DNA from: Hofstenia miamia
Taxonomy: Eukaryota > Xenacoelomorpha > Acoela
Assembly: GCA_004352715.1 (NCBI GenBank)
Contig: SCFE01000103.1
Span: 796,902 to 828,122 of the forward strand
Direction: 5' to 3'
Length of the DNA stretch: 31,221 nt
Position 1 is the first letter of the stretch; the number at the start of each line of letters is the position of its first letter. The translations under genes were made by a program, and so were the position numbers. This document shows, piece by piece, positions 31,191 through 31,221 of this stretch. Below the pieces are notes generated by a model that was given only the letters and a program-made list of their open reading frames with translations, did no database searches and was not told the origin of the DNA.

Positions 31191-31221
<31 letters not shown>
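31191..31221. repeat. (AT)n microsatellite at the window end
   Basis: Thirty-one bases of pure AT alternation reach the last base, like the tracts at the internal gaps. Confidence 0.95.

Overview
This looks like a piece of an AT-rich animal genome, most likely an invertebrate and plausibly an arthropod. Coding signals are split by introns with GT/AG junctions. The one host gene I can place in a family is a Ly6/three-finger cell-surface protein, an animal family, and nearly everything else recognisable is transposon debris. Four runs of N break the window (666-920, 14459-15458, 26952-27484, 28190-28910). Three of them touch (TA)n tracts, and the window also ends in (AT)n. No tRNA, rRNA, CRISPR or prokaryotic gene structure was seen.

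Layout, left to right. 1-1202 (minus): a non-LTR retrotransposon, with an ORF1-like RRM fragment, an N gap, then a long open endonuclease domain that runs off the left edge. 1500-1925 (minus): a second, broken LINE, only the end of its reverse-transcriptase ORF. 3499-3739 (plus): a possible cysteine-rich terminal exon. 4222-7001: a nearly complete but dead hAT transposon (BED finger, core, C-terminal dimerisation segment) with TIRs, 8-bp target-site duplications and an internal 121-bp tandem duplication. 9479-9634 and 13099-13397 (plus): two phase-compatible exons of a Ly6/three-finger gene with a C-terminal hydrophobic tail. Their intron holds a Tc1/mariner relic (about 11490-12032) and a fold-back repeat cluster (12077-12655).

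16182-23191: a rearranged Ty3/gypsy-type LTR retroelement region. Two diverged direct repeats about 0.85-0.9 kb long look like LTRs, and the right one is preceded by a polypurine tract. Between them lies an opposite-strand copy carrying an integrase with a GPY/F motif and downstream open segments. A short terminal ORF segment occurs twice, once on each strand. A 355-bp non-autonomous hAT element with perfect 8-bp target-site duplications sits at 18422-18776.

23929-24331: a 403-bp MITE with 69-bp near-perfect TIRs and 9-bp target-site duplications. 26123-26269: a 147-bp hAT-like MITE. 27579-27740 (minus): the C-terminus of a third LINE, ending in a (TA)n tail at an assembly gap. 28911-29427 (minus): an internally deleted mariner-type transposase with its terminal repeat. 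30582-30691 (plus): a possible first coding exon of a gene continuing to the right.

I found no convincing new multi-gene system. The items most worth following are the Ly6-type gene, the several MITEs whose boundaries can be fixed from their duplications, and the head-on gypsy arrangement with a terminal ORF of unknown role.
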